From Apostichopus japonicus (lineage: Eukaryota; Echinodermata; Holothuroidea; Aspidochirotida; Stichopodidae): 64,000 nt of DNA. The position numbers and the translations under genes are program-made. This document shows, in pieces, positions 31,701 to 46,700 of this stretch; position 1 is the first letter of the stretch; every line of letters starts with the position of its first letter. The stretch spans positions 4,707,501-4,771,500 of the forward strand of contig NC_092563.1 of the NCBI RefSeq assembly GCF_037975245.1, written 5' to 3'. Below the pieces are notes generated by a model, which did no database searches, was not told the DNA's origin, and saw nothing but the letters and a program-made list of their open reading frames with translations.

Positions 31701-34700
31701 CGATTGGGGCTTTAAACAGACAAATTTTGCCAGAATCTCAGACTTCATGCATCATTGATGAATTCATCACTGGTCAGATTTTTTATAATCACATGAACTT
31801 GTAGATCAACCTTTCTCAGGAAATACATGGTAGCATCTATAGATAACCTCATGAATGTATCAGAGTGATCATGAAATATCATATTGGTATCATTAAATAC
31901 TAACTCTTCATTTATCTATACAATCAGCATATATCAGCATATATGAGGCATATAAGGGCTCGCTACATTGCTCATGTGGGAACAGGGACAATTTGTAAGG
32001 TTTCCAATTCAGGACCTGGGGCTACTTTCTTTTCGGGGAAGTGGCCCCTTGTTCACAGTCTGTCTGGTTCATATGGATCACAGTTGGGTCACTTGGCAGG
32101 TTTCAAATCTATCAAATTCTTCAAATTGATGAAAAAGAGAAAAGACCTGTTGGGTGGTTGGGATGGGGGCATTTGGCCCTATATTCACTGTTTTTCCCAC
32201 CGTAGCAATAACAATGGTGGTTGAAGTGTCTTTCCTTGTCATCATGCCACCTGAGAAATGCACAAGGATATTTTTCCCACCTTAGGGAAAGTTTTCCTTT
32301 AAGTTTGAACCTATAAAACAACTTCACAGTCCTGATGACATTTGATAGATGAAATACTGCTGATATGATATATTCTTTTTTAAATCAAACGGTCTGAATT
32401 GATCCAATGATTGTTGATTCATATCTCGGTTAAAAGTTAAATGAACCACCACCATATGTGCTAATTGAATTTCAACATTCCCCTCAGCAATCATGCCACC
32501 TCAACTATCCAAAAATAAATGTCTATAGGCAGACATTAGTTTTGCTACTGTACAGTAAGCCTGTAGTGCAAAAACTAAACAAACAACTGAATATCAAGTG
32601 AAAAAGGTCAAATGCATTCACGTCACCAAAACAAGCAATTCAAACCTGTTGGTATTTCAACATTCCTATTATCATGAATAATGCAATAATAGATTTTTCC
32701 TTTTCAATATTTTCCAAAGTAAAACTTCAACGGCTGAGTTAGGGAGTGCATGTATATATAGTTGTTGCTATGTGTGATGTCAGCACTAAAATATTTTGAA
32801 TTCGGGGGCTTGTGATAATCACTTAAGATTGTTACTATGGAAGTTAATCAATCTACTTAATTTGTTCCTCAGCATACATTTGATCCTCTTGAATCAAATA
32901 TAATTTTTTAATGTACAGTTTAGGGAATTTATCAGGCACTTAAAATACAGCATTGTCAAAAATGAATACATAATAATCCTGGAAATTATTTTTACACAAA
33001 TGCAAAGACCTTTATCAATTTTGGATTTTGCAAAATTTTCTCTTGATTAATTAGTTCGTTCTGTTATAACTTGGCAAAATATGAGCCAATCCTCAAACGT
33101 CGCTATAGATGCAAATTATTGAAAAAGAAAGTACTACCATCTCGGTTACTCAGCACAGCTGGTGTTGTATAAATTTGTACCATTTTGGTTTTTTGTTGTT
33201 GTCACTTTCCTTTGAAAGGAACTGTGAATCTTTTAATGTAAACTTGCTTTGTCTTGCTCTGCTGCCTAACTGTCTTGTAATTATTAATGCTGAGCAATTT
33301 ACAGAGTTAGACTCCTATGCAAATATTAACATGGGCTGGCAACTGACGCTTGATTTTTGTTCTTAACCCCTTTTTTTTTGGAGCAAAATCTAGGGTCACT
33401 CACTTACAAACAACCATGGCAACAGAATGAAACATGTTGGCAAGGATATTGTGACATTTGCTGGGATTGTACTGTACTGTAAGTGAACGTAAAATTAGAC
33501 AAAAGTGAATCCATTATTTTGTTTGAAAATTAAATCGCTAGCAAAAATTGTCAATTAATATGTTTGTTGTTTGAATTGCACTTTCTCGGTATGAATTTTC
33601 ACAGAGAAATCAACTTAGGGGCATACATTAGCAGAGATATATACCTATCGTTACCAGTGAATGTAAAACTAAACAACCTGACTTGGATAGCCGTTTGGGA
33701 TGTGTCGTTAGAGGTGAGTATACCTGCCTGCCCTGCCACTGCTACTTGCTACTGTTCTCTCTCCTTTTATGGTGAGAAGTATGGAATGCCAAAACGGACA
33801 TCATTTAGTAACTTTGTATGCAGCTTTTACTCCTTCTACAGTAGTAAAGTTTGTGTCACATAATGAGAAATACAATTACAAGTCATTATGTGAGGTTCTT
33901 TTTACGTAGCATACTGACCAAGGCTTGAATTTTATTGGGCAGTCGGCCAGCTGTCACAGAATGGTCTCCATTTCGGACAAAAATCATATTGTCTTTATTA
34001 TGCAGTTTTAAAGGCATTGGAGACTCGCCCCAAACCATGTGCGGCCATCTGAAAAAGTTAACCTTCCGTTGTTTGCAAGTGAAGTTTTTTTCGTGTCTCT
34101 ACAAAATGCAGACAGTAATGAAACGTGATACCTTGTTATCTTTAGCTGGACCTGAGATGTCCATCGCTGTATCATTAGTACACTGTGCTGTGGGTATTGA
34201 CCGCAGTTGTATGTACTGACTGTATACTAGTGTCTAATTACTGACGGAAGCAAGCTGTGTATATTTTCTGGGATCGATGGTGGTGTCTAACACTTCTGTT
34301 ACACCTCATTCGAAACTAGGTCAGATTACCGGCAGTAGACGTTTCTTTTTGCACGAGTCTTCACACCCTTTAACTGCCGCATAATGACTTCAAGAAAAAT
34401 TGTTGGCATTATGCGGCAATATTTACAGACTTCACATAATGACCAAGAAAGAAAACAATTCTTATGCAGCAATATTATCGTCAAACATGGACTAACGTAA
34501 ATCTTACTCGTTATGCGGCAACATTTACTGCAGCCGAATGTCTATTTATAGCACTCGATTAAAAATTTTACTTAAAAAGTTACTGAATAATGTCCGTTTG
34601 GCGTTCCATAAAGAACAGCCTTTGAAAGATCTTGTTCAACAATTGGTGAATGAACTTAATGGAAATTCCAGTGGCAGATAAATATGACACATGCTTACAT

Positions 34701-37700
34701 GGAAAAGAACAAAAAATGCCACACTGTTGGTTGATATCCCCAATGTTAAAGATATGGTGCTGATTGAATTGAGCCTATTTTGACTGCCTAACTAACTTAT
34801 ATGGAACACACAAAGGGCAAACTTATTTTGTTGTCTTTACTAAGTTTGTTGTTGTCTAAACTAAAGTTGTTGCTGCTGTTTTACCATGCTGTTGCTCAAA
34901 CTCACGTTGATGTCTAAACTTACGTTGTTGTCTAAACTTACGTTGTTGCCATCGGCGCTGTTCAACAATTGCTCAACCATGTGATGTAAAACATGGATTT
35001 CGCAAGAAATTCAACAAACATCACCAGCGCAGAAGAATGCATAATACAGAGGCTAGCTGCGCCACTACTACGAACTATAGTACGTACTACTAGGCCTACT
35101 ATAGAGCCATATTGGAAATTTTACTACAAGACTCAACAGTGGAAAGAATTCTAAGCAGTCTAGACTACCCACATATCCTAATTAACGATGTGCATATCTG
35201 TTATAAGCATGTATGCAGCGCAAGTTGAATTTTGTGCGAGAAGCTATTTTTTTTTTAAAACATCATTCTGTTAAGCAATTGAACAGCGCCGATGACAACA
35301 ATTGGCGTAAGTATAGACAACGTAAGTTTCGTCAACGTAAGTTTAGACATTAACGTGGGTTTGCGTAACAGCATGGTAAAACAGCAGCAACGACTTTAGT
35401 TTAGACAACAACAAACTTAGTTTAGACAATGAAATAAGTTTTCCCCTTTCGCGTTCCATAGACTTATTCCCTCATGTCTTCCCTGGAGTTGATCACAATG
35501 GGTGATCTGTCAATCAAATAGTAAATGTTCTCCAACAAATGGTTTACTTCCTCTTCCTGTTAATTTATCAATGAAACCTGACACATTTGGAATGTTTACA
35601 TTGCTATCAAGGATTTTCTCTGTTTTACAAGTTCATCAAAAGTTCAAAACTGCACCCTTATTTGTTGTTGGTAGAAATATCCCCCCCCCCCATGTGAATG
35701 AGTTAGTTTAATATAATACAAAGAAGGCAGAAAAAAAGGAAACAAAAAAAATATGTTGAACTGAATTGTTGTGATATCATCATTTCCTCTGTTCTTGCCA
35801 GATGCCTTCATTTATTTCAAAAATTCAAAAATTTGTATCTTCTCATGGAAAGTGCTGTAAGTCTGCATGTGTTTTTGACCTAAAGATGCTGCAAATTTCC
35901 AGCTCATTTTTCTATCAACTTCAGCCACCAGAATTTCCCTTAAACTAATTAGTCACCGCTTCCTGTCTTTTGTGTCGACATACTGTATCTTTCGGCCATT
36001 ATACCCACAGTTGGTGTCATGAACTTTGCCTTGAAAGGCCTCTTGAATCCTGTATTCAGGGAATTATTTATTGTTTTAATTATGTGTAGAAAGGTTGAGC
36101 AAAGGTTTTCTGCATTCCTCTTTTGGCATAAAAGACTAATATGTTTCCTGTGTGCAATGACTGCTATATATACATGATCTATATCCGCTTGTAAAGAAAT
36201 CTGCCCGTTCAGGATAACATTTTCTGCACATATGTGACACTGGCCAGATAAACTTAGTCCCTGTAAACCTTTGATATATGCTTTACTGTGTAAATTTATG
36301 TATGCATATATAAGAATTGAAACTGAAAAAAACAACAATATCACAGAATGCAAAACATTATCACCTACACACTTTACTTTGCTTTTTTGGGAAAAAGTTT
36401 GTTTATCCGTTCAGGATAACATTACTGCACATATGTGACACTGGCCAGATAAAGTAGACCTTTGATATATGCTTTACTGTGTAAATTTATGTATGCATAT
36501 AAGAATTGAAACTGACAAAAAAAAAAAAACATATTACAGCATGCACAACATGGTACCTACACACTTTACTTTGCTTTTTTGGGAAAAAGTTTGTCATAGA
36601 TTGTCATAGATGATCAGATTTCGATATGCACAAATTTTGTCCGGGTTTGCTGAGTTTTGTATTATAATTGAAGCCTATATACAGAATAGAATATTGTACC
36701 AGAGTACCCTATTAATTGTACAGTATATACATGCTTGCAATAATATTGTCTTCCTCTAATATTTTATGCCTAGTGAGCCAAGTTGAATTTGCTGCATCAG
36801 AATAAGGCGTCATAATTGCCAAATATTCAACAAATAAGCAAATCTGTGACAATAGATAAAAGCTAAAAATTGAATGCAAGTTTGTTATCATTAGCTGGAG
36901 CCAGTAGAGCTAACATCTTCCATGCAGAAACCTGGCTCTGATATTCTGTGAAATTCATTGTTAGATTTTTCAGAGCTCAAGTTCTGAGTCACTTTATGGT
37001 GACTATAACTTCGATGAGCGTTTATTCAAAGCTCTTGGCTTTCATGCATGGATAGTTGCATACAAAGGACCGTGGAAATATTAGGGAAATTTACCCAAAT
37101 CAATGACAATGTAGATTGGTGGGTATCTCTGCTGTTTTTTCACGAATTAGCTTGCAACCTTGAACTGTGACGTGCGTCCTGTTCTATTTACCTGAAATCA
37201 GGTGATTCTGCATTTGTAGATAGGGCACGGCTTTGTTCACGAAATAATTTTGTATCTTATAAATTTTTGAAAATATTTTAGTCTCAATGTGTGTTTGCCA
37301 AATTTTCACTTGGACATTTCCAGCTTGCTGCCCTAAATAGCTCAGTGAAAATAACACCGTTCTATACAAATTTTCATATTAATAATCATTATTTTTATTG
37401 ATTTATCTGTCGTTAAACATTTTAGGCGGAATAAAATTCGCCAGATTTTTTAACGAGTCGGTAGATTGTACAAACTTCAATCAAAGTTTGCCAGCCCCAC
37501 CCAACAGATCATTCGCCAATCAAATCGCTCTGTTTTGTTTACGACCTGTTAGCCTGTGTGCTAGCCTGTGTTAGGTCCATATTTGAATAGTATCGTTCTT
37601 TCAGTCTTACAGATATACCTTGCAAAGTTGTGTCATTTCCTTCCATTGCAAAGAATAAACAGGTGTTTTCAGACATTTCCTCCGTGAAATTGGATAAAAA

Positions 37701-40700
37701 AGTGGACGAGACGAGTAGTTTACATTTGTGTAATGAACATGCTGATACTGGCGGTCGCAGGGATTTTATGGTAAATCGCTAGCGCCATAAAGGCAACAGA
37801 AAATAAATTTCTTTTTTACGATTGCGAAAGCTTTTCTCCATTAAACCCACCTGGTCAGAGTGCATTTAGAATAAGAAACATTGAATCTGCTTCGGAATTT
37901 TGTTTTTCTGAAATTTATAAGCAAACACGTATTGAGACTTTAATCAGCATAATATGGCGTTTGTTGTTACAGTACATGCTAATTGGTCCAATGATATTAT
38001 TATTATTATTCATGTCTGTTTTCTATGTAATCATTTGACCTTTCAACACACTATGTTTACAGTCCATATAGGGGCAGGGCCCATAGACTGACTGACAGCA
38101 CGGTGATTTGGTTTGATTTTTTTATGCACTCATAGTGCAATGAGTCTGTCATGGGTTGGTAGAATCACAGAAGGGGTCCATCTGCAATGAAATTGGGGCA
38201 TGGGGTGGAAGGGGGAGGTTTGGAGAGTCTTAAAATGTGTTTTGTTATCTCCATGGATAGCAAAAAATAGAGGTACAATTTTTACTGTACTACCAAGGCT
38301 TATAATACCAACATGGAGGGCTGCAGAGGTACGAATAGTCCATTTTTTTTCCAGTGACACACAGATGGTGCAATAAAGGCAATCAAAGGGATATTTTGGT
38401 GGGGGTGAAGTCGATTGTTGGACAAAGTTGCTGAAAGTTGAAAAGCATAGAATGGTTAAACCACCTACCTGTACCCTACAGCATCTTAGCCAACATAATG
38501 ATTTTTTTTTAAATTTGATGAATATTTTTGTGAATGCAGATTTGGCAAGAGCAGATCTGTTTACTGTATATTGATGTAAATCATCATGTAGCAATGGAGT
38601 TTTTGAAACTCTAAAGGAAAGAGAACATTGTAAACTAAGGACACTTAATTCCAAATGCATCAATGCTGTATAAATTCCAAAGGATAGATCAACATCAGTT
38701 GAAAGAATTTAATTTATAGTCCGGACCTGATTAGTAACTACCATTGTTACATCTTGGAAGTGACTTAACAATGAAAACTTGATATTTATACTTAAACAAT
38801 ACATATACGAAGGTACGGGAATAGCTGGGCTGTCACTCACCCGCTTGAAATTGATTTTAAGGTACCTAAAGAAGGTGTTTTAATACTGATAAAACTATAA
38901 AAAAAAAAGCTTTGTAGTGTGTACTGTAATGATCCAGCATGTTGTATTTTTTATTTTTAGTGTGAGTACAAATTCCAAGAGTAGGGGTACAAGAGTGGGA
39001 GTACAAACTCAAAGAGTGGGAGTACAAACTTTAAGAGTGGGAGTATATATTCCAAAGAGTATGAGTACAAACTCCAAGAGTGGAAGTACACACTCTAAGA
39101 GTGGGAGTTCAAACTCTAAGAGTGGGAGTTCAAACTCCAAGTGTGGGAGTACAAACTCCAAGAGTGGGATTACAAACTCCAAGAGGGGAGTACAAATTCC
39201 AAGAGTGGGGTACAAGAGTGGGAGTACAAACTCAAAGAGTGGGAGTACAAACTTCAAGAGTGGGAGTACAAATTCCAAAGAGTATGAGTACAAACTCCAA
39301 GAGTGAAAGCACAAACTCTAAGAGTGGGAGTACAAACTCCAAGTTTGGGAGTACAAGCTCCAAGAGTGGGAGTACAAACTCCAAGATGGGCATACAAATT
39401 CCAAGAATTGGGGTACAAGAGTGGGACTACAAACTCCAAGAGTGGGAGTACAAATTCCAAGAATGTGAGCAAAAACTCCAAAGGTGAGTTCAAACTCTAA
39501 GAGTGGGAGTACGAACTCCAAGAGTGGGAGTACAAATTACCAACGTGGGAGTAAAAACTCCGAGAGTGTGAGTACAAAATTCCAAGAGTGGTAGTACAAA
39601 CTCTGAGAGTGGGAGTACAAAGCTCTGAATATGATTACAAAATCGCGAGCACAGGTACAGACTTGAGTACTACAAGTCTGTTATTGACAGCCATAACATC
39701 TAACAAGATGATGTTTGTGATGCTTGGTGTGTGTGTGTATGGGTGTGGGTGAGTGTGTGTGATGATGCCCCACATATCAGTAATATATTGCAGACGTCAA
39801 AGTACTTCATTTTACTTGCCAGCTTAGCTGAATTTATACTTCTAGAAATTAAAAAACTAATAAGTTCGATGCATTTAAATACCAGTGTAGCGGGTTCGCC
39901 AACGGCTGTTACCCCCCCTTATTTTTCGGCCGAATCGTCGCTACAACGTTTCTCCGGAAGCAAGATTCATTGAACAAACGTTTGCTTTGTTTAATCGTCG
40001 CGACAACGTGGAAGAATCGTAGAAGCAAAGTTTCTACGTTTAGTTTATTTGTTCCTTATGTTTCACCACACTCGCCGCCTCGCTAGCACTGAGTTAACAC
40101 CTACGTTGGTACGATCACTCAGCTCAGCCGTAAATTTCACTGTTTCGCTTTTTCATTCGGATTACTCTTATCCATCGTTTTATTATTTCTATGGAGATTT
40201 ATCTAGATACAGAACTTTATGTACCATTTATTCTTTTCTACGGAGATTTATCAATACGGAACTTTTATGTACCATTTATTCTTTTCTATGGAGATTTTCG
40301 GTACTGTGATAATTTTTATTCACGGATACTCCAGTTTTAATAATCGTTTCGACCTATGCCAGCTTATTAACTTAATTGGGTGAGTTCAAATATATTCCTT
40401 TTTACTCCCCCTAAACCAGTCACTTGAACTTATTATGCGTGTCATTGGTCTCACTGTTGCAGGTGCACTATGGGTATGTTCTCATCCCCAGTGGATTCGT
40501 CGCCCCGAAACCGAACAGCCTTGGAGAATTTGGGTTTGCTCGACGAGTCCATAACGTCCACGCTGACGACGTCATCATTGAAAATATCAAACAGTTCACC
40601 TTCGTGAATTTGGATTACGATGGACGTGGTCCAGGTAGGTCGATCAAAACTTGAACTGTTATGAAAGCAAAGCTAACAAATTTTAATCGCCGAGTCCAGT

Positions 40701-43700
40701 CGTCCGAGACAACCAAATTTCTGTGATATGGACAACCGAAATCAGCTGCGGGAGGGTTGTCTGGAGGATGCAGATTGCGCTGTAAAATTAATGAAATACC
40801 ACCAAATAGGTATTTAAGTGATTAATTGATATCACTTGTAATGCTGGTGTTCTTTTTACACATCTTTCCTATAGTGTACATTCGATCATTTAGTGTTAGT
40901 TTGCTACAGTTTAGTTCGTTTGTACATGTTTTCGGATAGCGAAATTTGCTTTTCGAACCACCAAAATGTAACTGGGCCTGGTTTGTCTGAGGGACAACCA
41001 GAACCATCCTGAAAATATTGCTCTGTAGTAACAGAATGAGACTCATGGTATTGAATTTTTTATAGATTCAGCAGGAAAGCAGCTTTTTGATTATATATTG
41101 CAGTGGAGGTCAAAACATTTCAGTTAATTAACAAGTTTTATCGGAATATAAAAACCCTTCATTTTTATGATTATTTTTGATGATATTGCATGCATTCATT
41201 CTAGTCAGTAACCTTAAATTTATTATACCCACCCTACTTTGGATGGCCAGAAGACTGGAATTTATTTCTCAAGTTTCATAAAGTTCAAAGTATTTATCAA
41301 GTGTTTGGCAACACTTTCATCCTTCAAAAGTAGGTTTTGAAATGATCACAATTGCTTACCCAAATCAGTTGTGCCATCAAAGACGCTTCGATGAATTTGT
41401 AAAGCAATGAAAACAGGATTTGATGCAAGAAACAGTATTTGTTTTAAACTTACACTTTCAGGGTAGTTCAAATAGTTGTTTTTTTTAAATTTTGGTCCTT
41501 TCAATTAAATCACAATTGCTCACAAAATTCCAGAATCAGTTGTGCCATCAAAAACACGTTGATGACTTTTTAAAGCAATGGAAACAGGACTTGATGCAAG
41601 AAACAATATTTGTTTTGTACTTACAATTTCAGGGTAGTTCAAATAGTTGTTTTTTTAAATTTTAAAATTGGTCGAAAACAGGATTTGATGCAAGAAATGA
41701 TATTTCAGGTTAGTTCAAATAGTTGTTTTTTTAAATTTTGGTCCTTTCAATTAAATACTCTACAGGTGCCTACTTTTGGACTGGAGATGGAACCCCAGAC
41801 TCGGGTGATCGTAGAGTCGCAGATCAAAATGGGGAAATGTGAGTTTCCTTTTCCTTTTTTTAAAATTTTTTTAAAAACTTTGTTTTACTGATAATTGTTA
41901 ATATAAAAAACAGATGCAAATTATATCAAAATCTTTATTAAAAATCCGGGAAACTCATAAGTTTTAACGATTTGACCTATCATGACTTTAGTCAGGCATA
42001 CTGTATGATACGTACTAGTTGACTCTTAAAAAAGTTAGTTACAGTTCCTTAAATTTTGTACTTCCTTCAAGATGTTTCTTGAAAGTCTGATGAAAGAAAC
42101 AAATGATGATGTTGTCATATTTAGACTATCACCTTAGTCAATCACCTTGTTATTAAAACCATGCATTGTAATGATTATCTTCCAAACAGAACACAGACTT
42201 TTGGTTGTAGCTGTTTGGGAGAATTATGTCAATTTATTAAATCTCAAGCCGTCTGTGATGTAGTTAAATTTGTCTCGCCAATAAACATCAGCTCAATCTC
42301 CAGATCTACTGGTCTGATTATCTTGTTTTGCAAAGTTGTTCTAAAAAACAAACAAAAAAGACAAAAATTGCAAACCCTGTCTACCGAAATGTATTACACA
42401 ACAAATATTAGACCATCTTATTTTGTCTTTTCAAGCATTTTTTAATTTTTAGTCACATGTTTCTTCTCAATATTTTTATGCTTCAAAACGGAACTGTAGA
42501 AGTGTTCTAACGTTGTTCCTCAGAAACCGAAGGTTACCGGCCTTTCGAGGTATCACCCTAACGATTACGTTACCGGACGACCTCACCGTGTTTGATGTTG
42601 ATTTCATTGGGATTTGGTGTGAACTTGCTAGACAGGACTTTGGACACATACGTATTACTGATGCTGACAGGGATAATCTTCCTCCTTTCATACCACTCAG
42701 TCAAGAAACGGTGAGCAATTTTGAGATAATAATAATGATAATAATAGCGATTCATAATGCGCACATATTTGCCCTGAGGGGTGCTCAAGGTGCAAAATAG
42801 AGAAAAAAAAAGGTATGGTAAAGAACAGAAAAACTTAAATTAAATCTAAATCAATGAAAGCTTCATGCATGAGTTTTAAGGAGTTCTTTGAAAGTCAAAA
42901 TGCTGGTGCACGACTTCAGTTTAAGTGGTAGTGCATTCCAAAGATGAGGGGCAGCAACCTCAAAAGACCTATCACCCCATGAGTGTCTGGATCTCTATTC
43001 CCGAAGGAGAAACATGTTGCTCGAACGAAGGTTCCGTGATGGTGAGTAAAGCTCTAGTAACTCAGAGATGTAGATTGGAGCCATTTTGTTCAGTGATATG
43101 AAAACAATGAGCAGAATTTTGTAGATGATTCAAAAGGAAATTGGTAGCCAATAAAGTCACTCGAAGTATAGGTGTTATATGACTGGATTTTCTTGACAAA
43201 GTAACAATCCGTGCAGCAGTATTTTGATGAAAATATCATTAATGTATGTCGACGACTAAGAAGACGAATGCTAAAGTAGCCGGTTGTGTTTTGTAACATA
43301 AAGTTTCCGCAACATAGAAGGTATACATTTGAAAATGCGCCTTTCAATACCACGACCATAAAAAATTACAGCATCTGGTGTTTTAATAGGCTCTAGCGGT
43401 AGGTCAAGGGATATTTGAGCTGTGAGAGTGACTTTTCCACGCTCGTTTCCTTCGCTAGGCTTGTTTATGTGACACACAGACTAACGTTCTAGAATAATAA
43501 CCTTGAATGGTGAAGAAGTAGGCAGTGGGCAAAAAATATGAACGGCATTCTTACTAGAGGGTGGATTTTCAAATGAAGGTTTGGCGTGTCGATCCTAGCC
43601 AGATCTTCTTCAGAAGCATATACTAACACCAAAAAGAAACAGACGACACAAGTTAAATAGAGTTGGTGGGACAGAGAAGTTTAAATTTAGCAATGAAATA

Positions 43701-46700
43701 TTAAAGATAGAATAAAGAATAAGTCTTCTGTAATAATTATTAGTCAGGCCCAGCTCTAGTCTTGTATACATTTACCTACACAGGCAGTAGATTAAATAGT
43801 GTCACTGTCTTACACAACTAGTTCTCTTTTTCACACTAAATAATGTATTTTGTCACAATTTAGTAAGAGTCTAGTTTACTACCAAAGCTGATTTATCTGG
43901 TAGGATAGATGTCTAGGTTTATTATTATTATTATTTATTAGCTTATTGTATCGTCATTAGTGTTTCTCTGTCAGCCATGTTATCATATTTTCAATTCATT
44001 TCACTCAAAAGATGATTTGCTGTGCCAGAATAAGAGCATGTGTCGCGAGTCTTGTTCCGTTCATGTGAATTTAAGTGAAATAACCACCCACCCCCCAGGC
44101 TCAATTGTGCTTCAGCAGGGCCAATTACTCACTCCATTATGTTTTCATTCTTGAAACAGGAGAATAACTGTGTAGTTCTTGTTGATAATACGTACCAAGT
44201 GTCGTGGCAACTTGATGAATCTAACAACAAGATAACCTTGGAGTTCAGTGGGAGGGTTGCATTGAATGAGTACATGGCATTCGGGATCAGCGGATCGGAG
44301 ACGAGTACCCAGATGGTCGGATCAGATGTAACAGTCGTGTGGGTTGATCCTAGTACCAATGAACCCCAAGCTGAGGACTATCATCTGAGTGCCCGAAGTC
44401 AGGTATATACATAAACTATAGGCTAAGCCAAGAAATAATTTGGTCTCTAGAGATTCTCCTAAAAGCAAAAAAAAAAAAAAAATTGTGATAGACAGCAGTA
44501 GTACAGTAAGCAGAGTCTTTCCTGGCCGACATAATTCTTCATTCTCACTGTTACTAATTGCCTGCACTATTCTCTCTATCTTGAAGGACCTGAGCTGTTC
44601 AAACACTGTTGTTAACGACATCTAAATACTAATTATAATTATTATATATATAAGCAGTGAATTTAAGTTGATGAAAGATGGATAACTGACCCATGCAACA
44701 ACACAGACCATATTTAGTTTGTTGGCGGCTTGGATTATCTTTTATTTTTTTTATAACTCTTGTTATATCTCTGATCCATAATCTCTGTATATAATACCAA
44801 TGTTGCTTTTTTAACGCTCAGTTGTTTTGAAATTTATTTATCGTGAAAAGTGATACTTGTTTGGTAATGTTTTGTATAATTTACCTTTCTCTTATGTCTG
44901 TCTGAATGTGTTTCTCAACAGTGCGTAGTCAACAGCGCACAGGGTGCTTGCCCAGATAATTTCACAGCAGGTGGTATCAATGATGCCCAGTTGCTAGGGG
45001 CAACAGTTCAGGATGGCATTACTACTATTACTGTGGAGAGACCATTGAACCCTGGTAAGTTTCATTACAATTAAGAGCAGCAAAATACATGAAAATAAAA
45101 AAAAATACATGAAAATACATGAAAATAAAGATAAAATTTTTTAAGTACAGGTATGTATTCTTGAGTTGACTGGTTTTAATTCAATTCCAATCAATTTATT
45201 TTGCTGAACGTTCATTCTAAGTTCTCTTTAGCATGTCGTTAATTAATAATTTCACTTCGAAATTCCAGCCCGAACTTTTCTTCATTTAGTAGGTTGATAT
45301 AAGGTTACTGTTAACACTCTCCATAATTGTGACATGTTAATTACTCTCATCCCCTCCACCCACCCACCCCCAATCTAAGAAAACACATAAATGACATCAG
45401 CACGATTTCACTGCCATAAGATCGTCTAAGCAGGGTAAAAAAAAATTGACCTTGTTGCAATTTGATCAGTAATGGAAATCTGTGATATTTGATGCTTGAG
45501 AAAATCTGTGAAATTCCATCCGGTCATCAAATTTTTGGTTTGCAATTTGATATAAAAAATACCTGTATTCACCGGTACCAAGTGAAGTAGATTTGTGCTA
45601 CCTGGGTCAATTCGGTATATATACTTTAAGATTATAGTTATGAGAAGAGCATTCTCTTTTTCCATTAAAGTTAAACATTTTCAGTTTAAATATTTTCAGT
45701 TTAAACCCATCCAGGAGGAGAAGTCAGTCACTTTTAATTCTTCGCTCCTGAGGTTTGTCTTTTGCCATAGTTTGTCTAGTTTTGTAAAATATGGTGTATA
45801 AATATATATATTTTAAATCTCGTCAGGGCATCGTGAACATTGGGTACCAAGTATCAGTCGTCAAAATGACTTTCCGTTTCAAGTTGCCAAATGAAATGGA
45901 GTCTAATTGCACATTTTTTAAATTTTTTTTATGACTTCACAGCTGATTTGTTAGATACACTCATACCTACAGACAGGCAGGTATACATATCCTGGTCACT
46001 TGGAAACATCAACAGTGTGGGTCTCGTCGCTGTACACCACACCATACCCACAGGTAGGATATATATCTAATGGTAGGATATATATCTAATGGTAGGATAT
46101 ATCTCCAAACTACCTTTCAGAACTTCTAATAGTAAAGCAATACAAGCGTGCCACCTGTCAGTCAAAATTTATTACCCTCCTTGAACCTAGGACCAATGGG
46201 GTTACTTATGCCAACGGTGCTTTTTCAGTTTCTGGTCCCAAATTGTGGAATTCCCTCCCAAACCATTTAAAATGTATACCTAATAAATCACTTTTCAAAT
46301 CTAAACTAAAAACCTACCTCTATGCTAAACATTTTTCAATTTGATTTGTATCTATATTTCATTGTTGCATTATTATTTTTGCTTTTCTTTCTATTCATAT
46401 TTATATGTATGGCGCTTTTGACAACTATTTTGTTTATAATTAGCGCATTATAAATCTTAGTTATTATTATTATCTTAGTTACTAATGGGGCACCGCCTAA
46501 CATGTTGGGTTCTGAACACTTTTCGGTGGGTTTTTGACGAAATATATGTCTACAAATTGAGTGTTGGAGCATTTTTGCTGGGAAGTTCAGAAGTTAAATT
46601 GTGTGGAAAATCATGTTCTTGAATTGATAGCTCAGACTATCAACTCACATTGCCTTTTGCAAGTCATTCCTTGCTGGAGCATCTTTCTCCTTCATCAGTC

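Noticed and set aside
35949-36353. 134-codon minus-strand frame
   Set aside because: Half of it lies in the 202-bp tandem duplication, and the second copy does not keep the frame.
38917-39521. Repetitive proteins with STNSK or LPLLEFV heptads
   Set aside because: Both strands are open only because the minisatellite period is 21 bp; there is no independent coding sign.
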